A DNA stretch of 64,000 nucleotides, taken from assembly GCF_001922345.1 (NCBI RefSeq), contig NZ_CP018811.1, positions 2,046,001 to 2,110,000 of the forward strand, read 5' to 3'. The notes under the pieces were generated by a model. That model was not told the origin of the DNA. It saw only the letters and a list, made by a program, of their open reading frames with translations, and did not search any database. The translations under genes and the position numbers were made by a program. Positions 28,570-38,402 of the stretch are shown here, piece after piece. Position 1 is the first letter of the stretch. Each line of letters begins with the position of its first letter. Source of the DNA: Paraburkholderia sp. SOS3 (GTDB lineage Bacteria; Pseudomonadota; Gammaproteobacteria; Burkholderiales; Burkholderiaceae).

Positions 28570-30561
28570 ATGACGCTCGACTCACGATGGCTTGAACCCG
28601 TTCGCGCGCCGGTGCGCATCGTGTTGCGTTTGCTATTCGAGGAGAAGGGCATTGCGCGGTTCGCGAAGCAGCAGGGCGCATTGCTGTTGTTCGCTTTGCT
28701 GCTCTTCACCCCATCGGCATTCGCGGCCTACGCGATCGCGCAATACGGCCAGCCGAAATACCCGCCGGACTTCAAACACTTCGATTATGTGAACCCCGAT
28801 GCGCCGAAAGGCGGCACGCTGGTGCTCGCGAATCCGGGCCGGCAGACGAGCTTCGACAAGTTCAATCCGTTCACGCTGCGCGGCAATGCGGCGCCCGGCA
28901 TCGACGTGCTGTTCGAGAGCCTGACCACGGGCAGTTCAGACGAAGTCGCCTCCGCCTACGGCCTGCTCGCCGACGATATCGCCGTCGCGCCCGATGGACT
29001 GTCGACCACGTTCCACATCAATCCTCACGCGCACTTTTCGAATGGCGACCCGGTGACCGCCGACGATGTGAAGTATTCGTTCGATACGTTGAAGAGCCCC
29101 AAGGCGGCGCCGCAATACGCCGCGTATTTCGCCGGAATCGCGCGTGCGGTGGTGGTCGACCCGGCCACGATCCGCTTCGAGTTCAAGCAGCACGACCGCG
29201 AATTGCCGCTTCTGGCGGGCAGCATGCCGGTGTTTTCGCACAAGTGGGGCGTGAAACCCGACGGCAGCCGCGTGGCGTTCGATCAGCTTGCGTTCGAAAA
29301 GCCGATCGGCAGCGGGCCGTATCTGATCGAGCAGTACGACAATGGCCGCAACATCACCTACAAACGCGATCCGAACTACTGGGGCGCGAAGTTGCCGGTG
29401 CGGGTCGGCATGTTCAATTTCGATCGCATCCAGTACAAGCTGTACGGCGACCCGACCGCGCGGCTCGAAGCGTTCAAGGCCGGCGAGTACGATGCGCTCG
29501 TCGAATACGTCGCGCGCAGCTGGGTGCGGCGTGACGTCGGCAAGAAGTTCGACGACGGCGAACTGATCAAGCGCGAGTTTGTGCAGCACAACGGCACCGG
29601 CATGCAGGGTTTTATCCTGAACCAGCGGCGGCCGCTCTTTCAGGACGTGCGCGTGCGCGAGGCACTCGATCTCGCACTCGACTTCCAGTGGCTCAACCGG
29701 CAACTGTTCTACAGCCAGTACAAGCGCATCGACAGCTTTTTCGTCAACACCGACTGGCAGGCCAAAGGATTGCCGTCGCCAGGCGAGCTGAAGCTGCTCG
29801 ACCCGTACCGCGCGCAACTCGAGCCTTCGGTATTCGGTTTGCCGCCCGTGCAACCCGATACCGATCCGCCCGGTTCGCTGCGCGCGAACCTGCTGAAGGC
29901 GCGCGAGCTGCTCGCGCAAGCGGGCTGGACCTACCGGGACGGCGCGTTGCGTAATGCGAAGGGCGAGCCGTTCGAATTCGAGATTCTCGACGACTCCGGT
30001 TCCGCGCAGAGCTTCGAACCCGTCATTGCAACGTATATCCGTAACCTGCAAAAGCTCGGTATCAACGTGCGCATGCGTGTGGCGGACTTCGCCGTTTATC
30101 AGAAGCGCCTCGACGCATTCGACTTCGACGTGACGACACTGCGTTATCCCGATACGCAGGTGCCCGGTTCCGATATGGTCGACCGCTTCGGCAGCAAGGC
30201 CGCCATGGAGCCCGGCTCGGGCAACCTGATCGGCCTCAGGTCGCCGGCCGTCGATGCGATTCTGCGCGCGCTGGTCGGCGCGCAGACGCTCGAGCAACTG
30301 AGCGACGCGACGCATGCGCTCGACCGCGTGCTCATGCATGGTTACTATGTCGTGCCGCAGTGGTATAGCGCGACGCATCGTGTTGCGTTCAAGCGCGGGC
30401 TCGCGTGGCCGAAGACCTTGCCGCTGTACTATTCGGCGGAAGGCTGGATCGTGTCGATGTGGTGGTTCGCGCCGCCGCAAGCGGCGCAACAGCCCGTGCA
30501 GCAAACGGTGGAACAAGCGCCGGAACAAGCGGTGGCACAAGCGGCGCGAGCCTCGCACTAA
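28570..30561 (+). CDS. yejA: Peptide/oligopeptide ABC transporter substrate-binding protein (YejA type)
   Basis: Family 5 extracellular solute-binding protein, the periplasmic receptor of the YejABEF importer. SBP_bac_5 landmarks include [35 protein letters not shown] and YSFDTLKSP. The predicted N region before the hydrophobic core ([15 protein letters not shown], residues ~38-52) is unusually long. ATG 28570 has AAGG upstream; in-frame GTG 28621 would give a more normal signal peptide. The C-terminal ~20 residues are a Gln/Ala/Val tail encoded by imperfect 12-bp repeats and look like a recent addition. Confidence 0.87.
   Translation: MTLDSRWLEPVRAPVRIVLRLLFEEKGIARFAKQQGALLLFALLLFTPSAFAAYAIAQYGQPKYPPDFKHFDYVNPDAPKGGTLVLANPGRQTSFDKFNPFTLRGNAAPGIDVLFESLTTGSSDEVASAYGLLADDIAVAPDGLSTTFHINPHAHFSNGDPVTADDVKYSFDTLKSPKAAPQYAAYFAGIARAVVVDPATIRFEFKQHDRELPLLAGSMPVFSHKWGVKPDGSRVAFDQLAFEKPIGSGPYLIEQYDNGRNITYKRDPNYWGAKLPVRVGMFNFDRIQYKLYGDPTARLEAFKAGEYDALVEYVARSWVRRDVGKKFDDGELIKREFVQHNGTGMQGFILNQRRPLFQDVRVREALDLALDFQWLNRQLFYSQYKRIDSFFVNTDWQAKGLPSPGELKLLDPYRAQLEPSVFGLPPVQPDTDPPGSLRANLLKARELLAQAGWTYRDGALRNAKGEPFEFEILDDSGSAQSFEPVIATYIRNLQKLGINVRMRVADFAVYQKRLDAFDFDVTTLRYPDTQVPGSDMVDRFGSKAAMEPGSGNLIGLRSPAVDAILRALVGAQTLEQLSDATHALDRVLMHGYYVVPQWYSATHRVAFKRGLAWPKTLPLYYSAEGWIVSMWWFAPPQAAQQPVQQTVEQAPEQAVAQAARASH
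30478..30552. repeat. 12-bp repeats encoding the YejA tail
   Basis: Imperfect units of the form GAACAAGCGSYG repeat to within nine bases of the stop codon and produce the Gln/Ala-rich C terminus. Confidence 0.65.
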
Positions 30562-30638
30562 CGCAGCGCGACGCCTGCCTTTCGCCACAGCGTCGCAACG
30601 CCTTTCGATCGACTGCCTCACCACACCGGATCGCCGCC

Positions 30639-31679
30639 ATGTGGAGCTACATCCTCAAACGCCTGTTGCTGATGATCCCGACACTGATCGGCGTGCTAAC
30701 CGTTACGTTTATCGTGATCCAGTTCGTGCCGGGCGGCCCGGTCGAACAGGCCGTGCACGAACTGCGCCGCAGCAGCGCGGAAGGCGGCACGCCGTTCGGG
30801 CTGCGCGCGCATAGCGGTGTCGATGCGCAGCAGATTGCGCAACTGAAGGCGCTGTACGGTTTCGACAAGCCGCCGCTCGAACGCTACTGGCTCATGCTCA
30901 AGCGCTTCTCGCGTTTCGATCTCGGGCAAAGCTATTTCCGCCATCAGAGCGTGTGGTCGCTGATCGTGCAGAAGCTGCCCGTGTCGATCAGCATCGGCCT
31001 CTGGACGTTCTTTCTGACCTATCTGATATCGATTCCGCTCGGCATCGCCAAGGCCGTGCGCAACGGCTCGCATTTCGACGTCGCGACGAGCTTTATCGTG
31101 CTGATCGGTTACGCGATCCCCGGTTTCGTGCTCGGCGTGCTGCTGCTCGTGCTGTTCGGCGGCGGCAGCTTTCTGCAACTGTTTCCCTTGCGCAATCTGA
31201 CCTCGGACAACTGGGACCAGCTGAGCCTCGTCGGCAAGATTCTCGATTATCTGTGGCATATCACGCTGCCGATCGTCGCTTCGGTGGTCGGCAGTTTCGC
31301 CGTCGTCACGATGCTCACGAAGAACTCGTTTCTCGACGAGATCCGCAAGCAGTATGTGCTGACCGCGCGCGCGAAGGGCTTGTCCGAGCGGCGCGTGCTG
31401 TGGAAGCATGTGTTCCGCAATGCGCTGCTGCCGCTGATCGTCGGTTTCCCCGCCGCGTTCATCGGCGCGTTCTTTACCGGCAGTCTGCTGATCGAAACGC
31501 TGTTCTCGCTCGACGGGCTCGGCCTGCTCTCGTACGAGTCGGTAACGAGGCGCGACTATCCGGTCGTGCTCGGCACGCTGTACCTGTTCACCCTGATCGG
31601 TCTCGTCACGAAGCTGATTTCGGATCTCTGCTACGTGTGGGTCGACCCGCGCATTCAATTCGAACAACTGGAGCGCTGA
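30639..31679 (+). CDS. yejB: Peptide ABC transporter permease YejB
   Basis: Inner-membrane channel subunit with about six transmembrane segments. The N terminus (WSYILKRLLLMIPTLIGVLT) and the cytoplasmic coupling motif (ARAKGLSERRVLWKHVFRNALLP) are typical of DppB/OppB-type permeases. A periplasmic insert (residues ~40-75) is typical of YejB. ATG 30639 lies 77 bases after yejA; yejE begins two bases after its stop. Confidence 0.92.
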   Translation: MWSYILKRLLLMIPTLIGVLTVTFIVIQFVPGGPVEQAVHELRRSSAEGGTPFGLRAHSGVDAQQIAQLKALYGFDKPPLERYWLMLKRFSRFDLGQSYFRHQSVWSLIVQKLPVSISIGLWTFFLTYLISIPLGIAKAVRNGSHFDVATSFIVLIGYAIPGFVLGVLLLVLFGGGSFLQLFPLRNLTSDNWDQLSLVGKILDYLWHITLPIVASVVGSFAVVTMLTKNSFLDEIRKQYVLTARAKGLSERRVLWKHVFRNALLPLIVGFPAAFIGAFFTGSLLIETLFSLDGLGLLSYESVTRRDYPVVLGTLYLFTLIGLVTKLISDLCYVWVDPRIQFEQLER

Positions 31680-31680
31680 C

Positions 31681-32787
31681 TTGAGCCGCGTCCGTACCGA
31701 TGCCGAACCGATTTCGCGCGACACGCCGGTGCGCGCATTCGTCTCGCCGACGCCCGCGCGCCGTGTGTGGGCGCGCTTCAGGAAGCAGCGGCTCGGCTAC
31801 TGGAGTCTCGTCGTCTTTATCGTCGCGTTTGCGGCGAGCCTCGCGGCGCCGCTGTGGTGCAACGACAAGCCGCTCGTGGTCCGCTACGACGGCCACCTGT
31901 ATTTCCCGCTTTTCGAGACGTATCCGGAAACCACGTTCGGCGGCGACTTTCCGACGCCCGCCGATTATCTCGACCCGTATATCCGGCACCGCTTCGAGCT
32001 GAACGGCAACTTTGCGGTCTATCCGCCGAATCCGTACTACTACGACACGCTGAACTATTTCTCGAAGGTGCCGAACCCGGCGCCGCCGTCGCGCGACAAC
32101 TGGCTCGGCACCGACGCGCAGGGCCGCGATCTGGTCGCGAGGCTCGTGTACGGCTTTCGCGTGTCGGTCGAGTTCGCGCTCGTGCTGACGCTGATCGGCA
32201 CCGTGCTCGGCGTGCTGGCGGGCGCCGTGCAGGGTTTTTTCGGCGGCAAGACCGATATTGTCGGCCAGCGGCTGATCGAAATCTGGAGCGCGCTGCCGGA
32301 ACTGTATTTGCTGATCATTTTCGCGTCGATCTTCGAGCCGGGCTTTGTTCTGCTGATCGTGCTGCTGTCGCTGTTCGGCTGGATCGGTCTGTCCGATTAC
32401 GTGCGCGCGGAGTTTCTGCGCAATCGCCAGCAGGACTACGTGCGCGCCGCGCGTGCGATGGGGCTGTCGAACTGGCAGATCATCTGGCGCCATGTGTTGC
32501 CCAACAGCCTGACGCCCGTCATTACGTTCCTGCCGTTCCGCATGAGCGGTGCGATCCTCGCGCTGACGAGCCTCGATTTTCTTGGCCTCGGCGTTCCGCC
32601 GCCGACGCCGAGTCTCGGCGAACTGCTCTCGCAGGGCAAGGCGAACCTCGACGCATGGTGGATCTCGATGTCGACGTTCTGCGTGCTCGTCCTCACGCTG
32701 ATGCTTCTGACGTTCATGGGCGACGCGCTGCGCAATGCGCTCGATACGCGTCTCTCGGACGCGATGCGCGCCGGAGGCAACCAGTGA
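31681..32787 (+). CDS. yejE: Peptide ABC transporter permease YejE
   Basis: Second channel subunit of the Yej importer. After the first membrane segment (WSLVVFIVAFAASLAAPL) it has the large periplasmic loop typical of YejE (residues ~65-140), then five more segments with the coupling motif YVRAARAMGLSNWQIIWRHV. Start is TTG 31681, one base after the yejB stop, consistent with translational coupling. yejF overlaps its end by four bases. Confidence 0.92.
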   Translation: MSRVRTDAEPISRDTPVRAFVSPTPARRVWARFRKQRLGYWSLVVFIVAFAASLAAPLWCNDKPLVVRYDGHLYFPLFETYPETTFGGDFPTPADYLDPYIRHRFELNGNFAVYPPNPYYYDTLNYFSKVPNPAPPSRDNWLGTDAQGRDLVARLVYGFRVSVEFALVLTLIGTVLGVLAGAVQGFFGGKTDIVGQRLIEIWSALPELYLLIIFASIFEPGFVLLIVLLSLFGWIGLSDYVRAEFLRNRQQDYVRAARAMGLSNWQIIWRHVLPNSLTPVITFLPFRMSGAILALTSLDFLGLGVPPPTPSLGELLSQGKANLDAWWISMSTFCVLVLTLMLLTFMGDALRNALDTRLSDAMRAGGNQ

Positions 32788-34472
32788 GCGACGCGATGCG
32801 AAACCCGCGCGGGCCGCTCGAGCGGCATGAGCATGATGAGCATGATGAGCGCCATGAGACCGACGCGCCGCTGCTGGAAATCGAACACCTGAACGTGCGC
32901 TTCGGCGATACCGTCGCGGTCAGCGACGTCTCGCTGTCGATCGCGCGTGGCGAACGCGTCGCGCTGGTCGGCGAATCGGGCTCGGGCAAAACCGTGACGG
33001 CGCTGTCCATCCTGCGTTTGCTGCAGGATGCGCAGACGAGCGGTGCGATCCGCTTCGACGGCGAAGACCTGCTCGCGAAAAGCGAGCGCGCGATGCGCGG
33101 CCTGCGCGGCTCCGACATCGCGATGATCTTCCAGGAACCGATGACGGCGTTAAACCCGCTCTATTCGGTCGGCGAGCAGATCGCGGAAACCATCGTGCTG
33201 CACGACGGCGTGTCGGCCGCCGAGGCGCGCAAGCGCGCGGTCGAACTGCTCGGGCGTACCGGCATTGCCGAGCCCGGCAAGCGCGTCAACAGCTACCCGC
33301 ATCAGTTGTCGGGCGGGCAGCGGCAGCGCGCGATGATCGCTATGGCGCTCGCATGCCGGCCGCGCCTGTTGCTTGCGGACGAACCGACCACCGCGCTCGA
33401 CGTGACGATTCGCGCGCAGATCGTCGAACTGCTGCTCGAACTGCAGCGCGAGGAAGCGCAAAAGCGCGGGATGGCCGTGCTGCTGATCACGCACGACCTG
33501 AACCTCGTGCGTGATTTCGCGCAACGCATCGCGGTGATGGAGAAGGGTGTGCTCGTCGAAAGCGGGCCCGTCGCGCAGGTGTTCGGCTCGCCGCAGCACC
33601 CGTACACGCAGCGGTTGCTCGAAAGCCGCCCGCAGCGCACGGTGGTGCCGGTGCTGCCGATCGCGCCGGTGCTGCTCGATGCGCGCGAGGTGTCGGTCGA
33701 CTTCAGGACGAAGCTGCCGGGCATGGCCGGCTGGTTCCGGTCGGGCCGCTTTCGCGCGGTCGACGACGCGACGATCACGGTGCGCCAGGGCGAGACGCTT
33801 GGCATCGTCGGCGAATCGGGCTCGGGCAAGTCGACGCTTGCGATGGCGCTGCTCGGTCTGCAGCGCGTCACGCGCGGCGCGATCGAGTTTCAGGGCAGGG
33901 CGCTCGCGAGCTACCGCGGTCGCGAAAAGACCGCGCTGCGCTCGAACCTGCAGGTCGTGTTTCAGGACCCGTTCAGCTCGCTGTCGCCGCGCTATACGAT
34001 CGAGCGGATCGTCGGCGAAGGGTTGGCGCTGCATCAGCCGCAGCTCGACGCGGCGTCGCGCCGCGAGAAGGTCGTGTCGGTGCTGCGCGAGGTCGGCATC
34101 GACCGCACCGCGCTGCACCGGTATCCGCACGAGTTTTCGGGCGGTCAGCGGCAGCGCATCGCGATCGCGCGGGCGCTCGTGGTCGAGCCGCGCATTCTGA
34201 TCCTCGACGAACCGACGAGCGCGCTCGACGTGTCGATCCAGCAGCAGGTATTAAAGCTTCTGGCCGGGTTGCAGAAGAAATATAACCTCGGCTTTATATT
34301 CATCAGCCACGATCTGGCCGTGATCGGCGCAATGGCGCATCGCGTCGCGGTCATGAAAAACGGATCGATAGTCGAGAGCGGCGACGTTGAGAAAATTTTT
34401 GCGTCGCCGTCGCACCCTTACACCCGAAAGCTGCTGAACGCCGCGTCTGGTGGTGAAAATTCACTGTTGTAA
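32784..34472 (+). CDS. yejF: Peptide ABC transporter double ATPase YejF
   Basis: Two fused ATP-binding domains that power YejBE. Domain 1: Walker A GESGSGKT near residue 62, signature LSGGQRQR, Walker B LLLADEPTTALD near 197. Domain 2: Walker A GESGSGKST near 341, signature FSGGQRQR, Walker B ILILDEPTSALD near 472. The C-terminal HPYTRKLL motif is typical. GTG 32784 has GGAGG six bases upstream and overlaps the yejE stop (GTGA), so coupling is likely. A short His/Glu/Asp-rich leader (ERHEHDEHDERHE) precedes domain 1. Confidence 0.94.
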   Translation: MSDAMRNPRGPLERHEHDEHDERHETDAPLLEIEHLNVRFGDTVAVSDVSLSIARGERVALVGESGSGKTVTALSILRLLQDAQTSGAIRFDGEDLLAKSERAMRGLRGSDIAMIFQEPMTALNPLYSVGEQIAETIVLHDGVSAAEARKRAVELLGRTGIAEPGKRVNSYPHQLSGGQRQRAMIAMALACRPRLLLADEPTTALDVTIRAQIVELLLELQREEAQKRGMAVLLITHDLNLVRDFAQRIAVMEKGVLVESGPVAQVFGSPQHPYTQRLLESRPQRTVVPVLPIAPVLLDAREVSVDFRTKLPGMAGWFRSGRFRAVDDATITVRQGETLGIVGESGSGKSTLAMALLGLQRVTRGAIEFQGRALASYRGREKTALRSNLQVVFQDPFSSLSPRYTIERIVGEGLALHQPQLDAASRREKVVSVLREVGIDRTALHRYPHEFSGGQRQRIAIARALVVEPRILILDEPTSALDVSIQQQVLKLLAGLQKKYNLGFIFISHDLAVIGAMAHRVAVMKNGSIVESGDVEKIFASPSHPYTRKLLNAASGGENSLL

Positions 34473-34512
34473 CCAATTGTATGTCTTTCTCAATTGTTTT
34501 TTTCTATTCCTT

Positions 34513-34541
34513 TTGACACTTGAATACTTACTGGCTAGTAT
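34513..34541 (+). promoter_or_regulatory. Sigma-70 promoter of the NlpC/P60 gene
   Basis: Consensus TTGACA and TAGTAT 17 bases apart within an AT-rich spacer, unusual for this genome, 52 bases before the ATG. Confidence 0.7.
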
Positions 34542-34593
34542 CGACCAAACTTTTTTCCTAGTTCTCTGATTTTTAGGCAAAAACTACCGACCA

Positions 34594-35349
34594 ATGCAGC
34601 ACCGATCTCTACCCCAGGCTTGTACGCGCGTCGTCGCCGGGATGTTCATTGGCGTACTGATGGTGGCAGCTTCCGGCACGTTTGCCGACGCATTTGCCGA
34701 CGAAGTAAGCAGCTTTAACCAGAATGCCGCATTTTCGACGCCCACCAGTTTTTCGGGCGCCGGCTCGAACTTCCTGATCCCCTCCGTTCCTTCCAGCAGT
34801 TCGTCGAGCAACGCGCCGGCCGCATCGGCTTCCTCGTCCTCGTCTGCTTCGTCTGACACGCCGTCGAGCACGAGCGGTGCACGCTCGTTCCTGTCGGGCG
34901 TCGCCGGCAAGGCCGGTGACGTCGTCGTGGGCGCGTTGAACCTGATCGGCGTGCGCTACCGCTGGGGCGGCTCGTCGCCGGACTCCGGGCTCGATTGCAG
35001 CGGTTTCGTGCGCTACGTGTTCCAGGACACGCTTGGTCTCGCGCTGCCGCGCCGCGCCGAGGAAATGAGCCGCGTCGGCGAAAAGGTTCGCGTGGCCGAT
35101 CTGAAGCCCGGCGATCTGGTGTTCTTCAACACGATGCGCCGCACGTTCTCGCACGTGGGCATCTATATCGGCGACAACAAGTTCGTGCACTCGCCGTCGA
35201 CGGGCAGCACGATCCGCGTCGACGACATGGACGACGCGTACTGGGAAAAGCGCTTTACCGGCGCGCGCCGCGTCGAGACGTCGTTCTCGCCCGACCAGCA
35301 GCAGGATTTTCGTCAGCGCGTGAGCGCGACGATCGGCGGCAGCAACTAA
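34594..35349 (+). CDS. NlpC/P60 cell-wall hydrolase
   Basis: Peptidoglycan endopeptidase of the NlpC/P60 family, exported by an N-terminal signal (VVAGMFIGVLMVAASGTFADA). A Ser/Ala-rich linker (residues ~60-95) leads to the catalytic domain. The catalytic cysteine is in LDCSGFVRYVF and the histidine in FSHVGIYIGDNKFVHSP. The domain ends YWEKRFTGARRV. The family cuts gamma-D-Glu-mDAP bonds. It has its own promoter and terminator. Confidence 0.92.
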   Translation: MQHRSLPQACTRVVAGMFIGVLMVAASGTFADAFADEVSSFNQNAAFSTPTSFSGAGSNFLIPSVPSSSSSSNAPAASASSSSSASSDTPSSTSGARSFLSGVAGKAGDVVVGALNLIGVRYRWGGSSPDSGLDCSGFVRYVFQDTLGLALPRRAEEMSRVGEKVRVADLKPGDLVFFNTMRRTFSHVGIYIGDNKFVHSPSTGSTIRVDDMDDAYWEKRFTGARRVETSFSPDQQQDFRQRVSATIGGSN

Positions 35350-35407
35350 TTGCGGGTTGACGGCTGTCGGTGCTCCGGCAGCCGTGGTTGGAATGGCCGT
35401 CCGAATG

Positions 35408-35456
35408 ACGAAAGGCCCGCTTGACCGGAATCGACCGGCAGCGGGCCTTTCGTTTT
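35408..35456 (+). terminator. Terminator of the NlpC/P60 gene
   Basis: Thirteen-bp stem ACGAAAGGCCCGC with its complement, followed by TTTT. It separates converging genes. Confidence 0.85.
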
Positions 35457-35511
35457 GATGCGGCGTTTGGCGCTTATTCGAAACACATCCCTGGGCGCGC
35501 CTCTGGCCGCC

Positions 35512-36495
35512 TCATACCGCCGCGCGGCTCGCCGCAAGCTTGCGCTGCAGCTCCGGCATGATCTTCGCAACCGCTTCCTCGCCGGCGAGAATCGCCGCAT
35601 TGCGCTGCCCGAAGTCGCTGCTGCTCATCGCCGCGAGATTCGGGCGAATCACGATATCCGCGTACTTGTCGAGCTCGTAGGCCTTGATGGTCTGGCCCAT
35701 GATCGTGAAAGTCTGCATCAGCACGTCGAACGAGCTGTCCGTGAGGCCCGTTTCGGGGCGCGCCGAGATATCGACCGCGATCACGAAGTCCGCGCCCATC
35801 CTGCGCGCGAACGACGCCGGCACAGGGCTCACGAGGCCGCCGTCGACGTACTCGTGCGCGCCGATCTTCACCGGCTCGAACAGCGACGGCACGCTGCACG
35901 ATGCGCGCACCGCAACGCCGGTATTGCCGCGCTGAAACAGGATGGGCTGGCCGGTTTTCAGATCGGTCGCGACGACACCGAGCGGCTTCGCCATCTTTTC
36001 GATCGGCCGGTTTTCGAGCGTCGTGTTCAGGTAGTTCTGCAGCGCGACGCCTTGCAGAAAGCCGCGCGTGCGAAACGGCATGGCCCAGTCGCTGATCGAC
36101 GCTTCATCCATTTTCAACGCGAGGCGATTGAGCGCGAAGCCGTTCATCCCCGACGCGTACAGCGCGCCGACCACCGAGCCCGCGCTCGTGCCGCATACGA
36201 GATCGACCTCGATGTTGCGCGCTTCGAGCGCCTTGATCACGCCGATATGCGCAAAGCCGCGCGCCGCGCCGCCGCCGAGCGCGAGCCCGACGCGCAGCGG
36301 CCGCGGCCTGACGACAGGCCGCGGTGTGATCGGTGACGGATTCGCCGCGGTGCTGTCGGACGGTTTGACGGGTTCGGGTTGCTTGCTGCCGGGCAGCGCG
36401 CAGGCGCTCAGGACGGCCGAAGCCGCCGCCAGCGAAAAGTGGCGGCGCGAAAGACGGGGCGAGGACTGTTTCAACGAATTCTCCAGCCGCGACAT
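35512..36495 (-). CDS. Patatin-like phospholipase (RssA type) with Tat-like lipoprotein signal
   Basis: Serine hydrolase of the patatin family. The oxyanion loop GGGAARG, nucleophile elbow GTSAGS and catalytic Asp in YVDGGLVSPVP are intact. The N terminus is notable: a twin-arginine stretch SRRHFSLAAA is followed by a lipobox LSAC, so it may be a Tat-exported, lipidated outer-membrane protein. A Pro/Ser-rich linker then leads to the domain. ATG 36495 (MSRLEN) is preferred; starts just upstream (MCAPRPAR) are possible. It is divergent from gltX. Confidence 0.88.
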   Translation of the reverse strand: MSRLENSLKQSSPRLSRRHFSLAAASAVLSACALPGSKQPEPVKPSDSTAANPSPITPRPVVRPRPLRVGLALGGGAARGFAHIGVIKALEARNIEVDLVCGTSAGSVVGALYASGMNGFALNRLALKMDEASISDWAMPFRTRGFLQGVALQNYLNTTLENRPIEKMAKPLGVVATDLKTGQPILFQRGNTGVAVRASCSVPSLFEPVKIGAHEYVDGGLVSPVPASFARRMGADFVIAVDISARPETGLTDSSFDVLMQTFTIMGQTIKAYELDKYADIVIRPNLAAMSSSDFGQRNAAILAGEEAVAKIMPELQRKLAASRAAV

Positions 36496-36589
36496 GCGTG
36501 CGGGCCGCGGCGCGCACATCATAAAGCAAAGCGTTCGGCGTGCGGCAGATCGGCGAGACACGTATCCAATCGTGATCGAATGGCAAAGG

Positions 36590-36595
36590 TATAAT
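36590..36595 (+). promoter_or_regulatory. Candidate -10 box for gltX
   Basis: Perfect TATAAT in the patatin/gltX gap; no good -35 box at the usual distance. Confidence 0.4.
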
Positions 36596-36648
36596 TCGCG
36601 TCTTCGCATTTCATTCGCTTCTCCGCGAGCTCCACCGTGACTGCCCTC

Positions 36649-38094
36649 ATGAACACCCCCGCCGATACCGCCGCCAGTACCTCCGCCAACACGACGGTCC
36701 GCACCCGGTTCGCGCCGAGCCCGACCGGTTTCATCCACCTCGGCAATATCCGCTCCGCGTTGTATCCGTGGGCGTTTGCGCGCAAATCGAAGGGCGTGTT
36801 CATTCTGCGTATCGAAGACACCGACCTCGAACGTTCGACCGAGGCCTCGGTGGACGCGATCCTCGAAGGGATGGCGTGGCTCGACCTCGATATCGACGAG
36901 GGCCCGTTCTATCAGATGCAGCGCATGGATCGCTATCGCGAAGTGCTGCAGCAGATGGTGGAGAAGGGGCTTGCGTACCCGTGCTACATGTCGACCGAAG
37001 AACTCGATGCGTTGCGCGAGCGGCAGCGTCTCGCGGGCCTGAAGCCGCGCTACGACGGCACGTGGCGTCCAGAACCGGGCAAGGTGCTGCCCACGCCGCC
37101 CGAAGGCGTGAAGCCCGTGCTGCGCTTCCGTAATCCGCTGACGGGCACCGTCGCGTGGGACGATGCGGTGAAGGGGCGCGTCGAGATCTCGAACGAGGAA
37201 CTCGACGACCTCGTGATCGCGCGTCCGGACGGCACGCCGACGTACAACTTCTGCGTGGTCGTCGACGATCTCGACATGCGCATCACGCACGTGATTCGCG
37301 GCGACGACCACGTGAACAACACGCCGCGCCAGATCAATATCCTGCGCGCGCTCGGCGGCGAAGTGCCGGTCTACGCGCACCTGCCCACCGTGCTCAACGA
37401 GCAGGGCGAGAAGATGAGCAAGCGCCACGGCGCGATGAGCGTGATGGGCTACCGCGATGCCGGCTATCTGCCGGAAGCGGTGCTCAACTATCTCGCGCGC
37501 CTCGGCTGGTCGCATGGCGACGCCGAGATCTTTTCGCGCGAGCAGTTCATCGAATGGTTCGACCTCGAGCATCTGGGTAAGTCGCCGGCGCAATACGATC
37601 ACGACAAGCTCAACTGGTTGAATAACCACTACATCAAGGAAGCGGACAATGCGCGCCTTGCCGACCTCGCGAAGCCGTTCTTCGCGGAACTCGGCATCGA
37701 TGAAGCGACGCTTGCCGACGGCGCAGATCTTCCTGCCGTGATCGGTCTGATGAAGGACCGCGCGTCGACGGTGAAGGAAATCGCGGCCAACGCGGCGATG
37801 TTCTATCGCGAGCCGAATCCGGAACCCGAAGCGCTCGCGCAGCATGTGACCGATGCGGTGCGCCCGGCGCTGGCCGAACTCGCCGACGCGCTGCAGACCG
37901 TCGAGTGGACCAGGGAAGCGATTGCGGCGGCAATGAAGGCCGTGCTCGCGTCGCAGAAGCTCAAGATGCCGCAGCTCGCGATGCCGGTGCGCCTGCTCGT
38001 GGCCGGCACGACGCATACGCCGTCGATCGACAGCGTGCTGATGCTGTTCGGCCGCGAGACGGTGGTGAGCCGGATCGGCAAGGCGCGCGGTTGA
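36649..38094 (+). CDS. gltX: Glutamyl-tRNA synthetase
   Basis: Class I synthetase that charges tRNA-Glu. The HIGH-type motif is in [14 protein letters not shown] and KMSKR in [12 protein letters not shown] near residue 254. The 481-residue length is standard. ATG 36649 gives the leader [13 protein letters not shown] 36637 four codons earlier is the alternative, and neither has a strong ribosome site. About 17 extra residues precede the conserved [10 protein letters not shown]. Confidence 0.95.
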   Translation: MNTPADTAASTSANTTVRTRFAPSPTGFIHLGNIRSALYPWAFARKSKGVFILRIEDTDLERSTEASVDAILEGMAWLDLDIDEGPFYQMQRMDRYREVLQQMVEKGLAYPCYMSTEELDALRERQRLAGLKPRYDGTWRPEPGKVLPTPPEGVKPVLRFRNPLTGTVAWDDAVKGRVEISNEELDDLVIARPDGTPTYNFCVVVDDLDMRITHVIRGDDHVNNTPRQINILRALGGEVPVYAHLPTVLNEQGEKMSKRHGAMSVMGYRDAGYLPEAVLNYLARLGWSHGDAEIFSREQFIEWFDLEHLGKSPAQYDHDKLNWLNNHYIKEADNARLADLAKPFFAELGIDEATLADGADLPAVIGLMKDRASTVKEIAANAAMFYREPNPEPEALAQHVTDAVRPALAELADALQTVEWTREAIAAAMKAVLASQKLKMPQLAMPVRLLVAGTTHTPSIDSVLMLFGRETVVSRIGKARG

Positions 38095-38122
38095 CGCGCC
38101 GCTACTGTCGATACAAAAGGTA

Positions 38123-38151
38123 TTTACAAAGCGGGATTTGATGTCTAAAAT
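38123..38151 (+). promoter_or_regulatory. tRNA-Ala promoter
   Basis: TTTACA and TAAAAT 17 bases apart, ending 19 bases before the tRNA. Confidence 0.7.
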
Positions 38152-38170
38152 CTCGCTTCTGTTCTGCAAG

Positions 38171-38246
<76 letters not shown>

Positions 38247-38308
38247 CTACAGGTCAGCAGACAGAGTCAAAGAAGTACCGCTTCAAAGGCACGGCTTTAA
38301 AGCAAGAC

Positions 38309-38356
38309 AAGCCCCGAACGAATTCGTCGGGGCTTTGTTTTTTGTCGGGGCTTTAT
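38309..38356 (+). terminator. tRNA-Ala terminator with duplicated 3' arm
   Basis: Stem AAGCCCCGA with TCGGGGCTT followed by TGTTTTTTG; the right arm and T-run (GTCGGGGCTTT, then T-rich) occur a second time directly after, offering an alternative pairing. Confidence 0.85.
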
Positions 38357-38402
38357 TTTTTCCATCGCCGCTTTTTTGCCGCACGTTCGTCGCGAACGAC
38401 CA

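Noticed and set aside
31767..34472. 901-codon plus-strand frame that would extend YejF upstream
   Set aside because: The first ~340 codons are an out-of-frame reading of yejE; GTG 32784 with GGAGG is the real start.
35512..38169. 885-codon minus-strand frame that extends the patatin gene across gltX
   Set aside because: Only the last 327 codons match patatin and carry a signal peptide; the rest is antisense to gltX.
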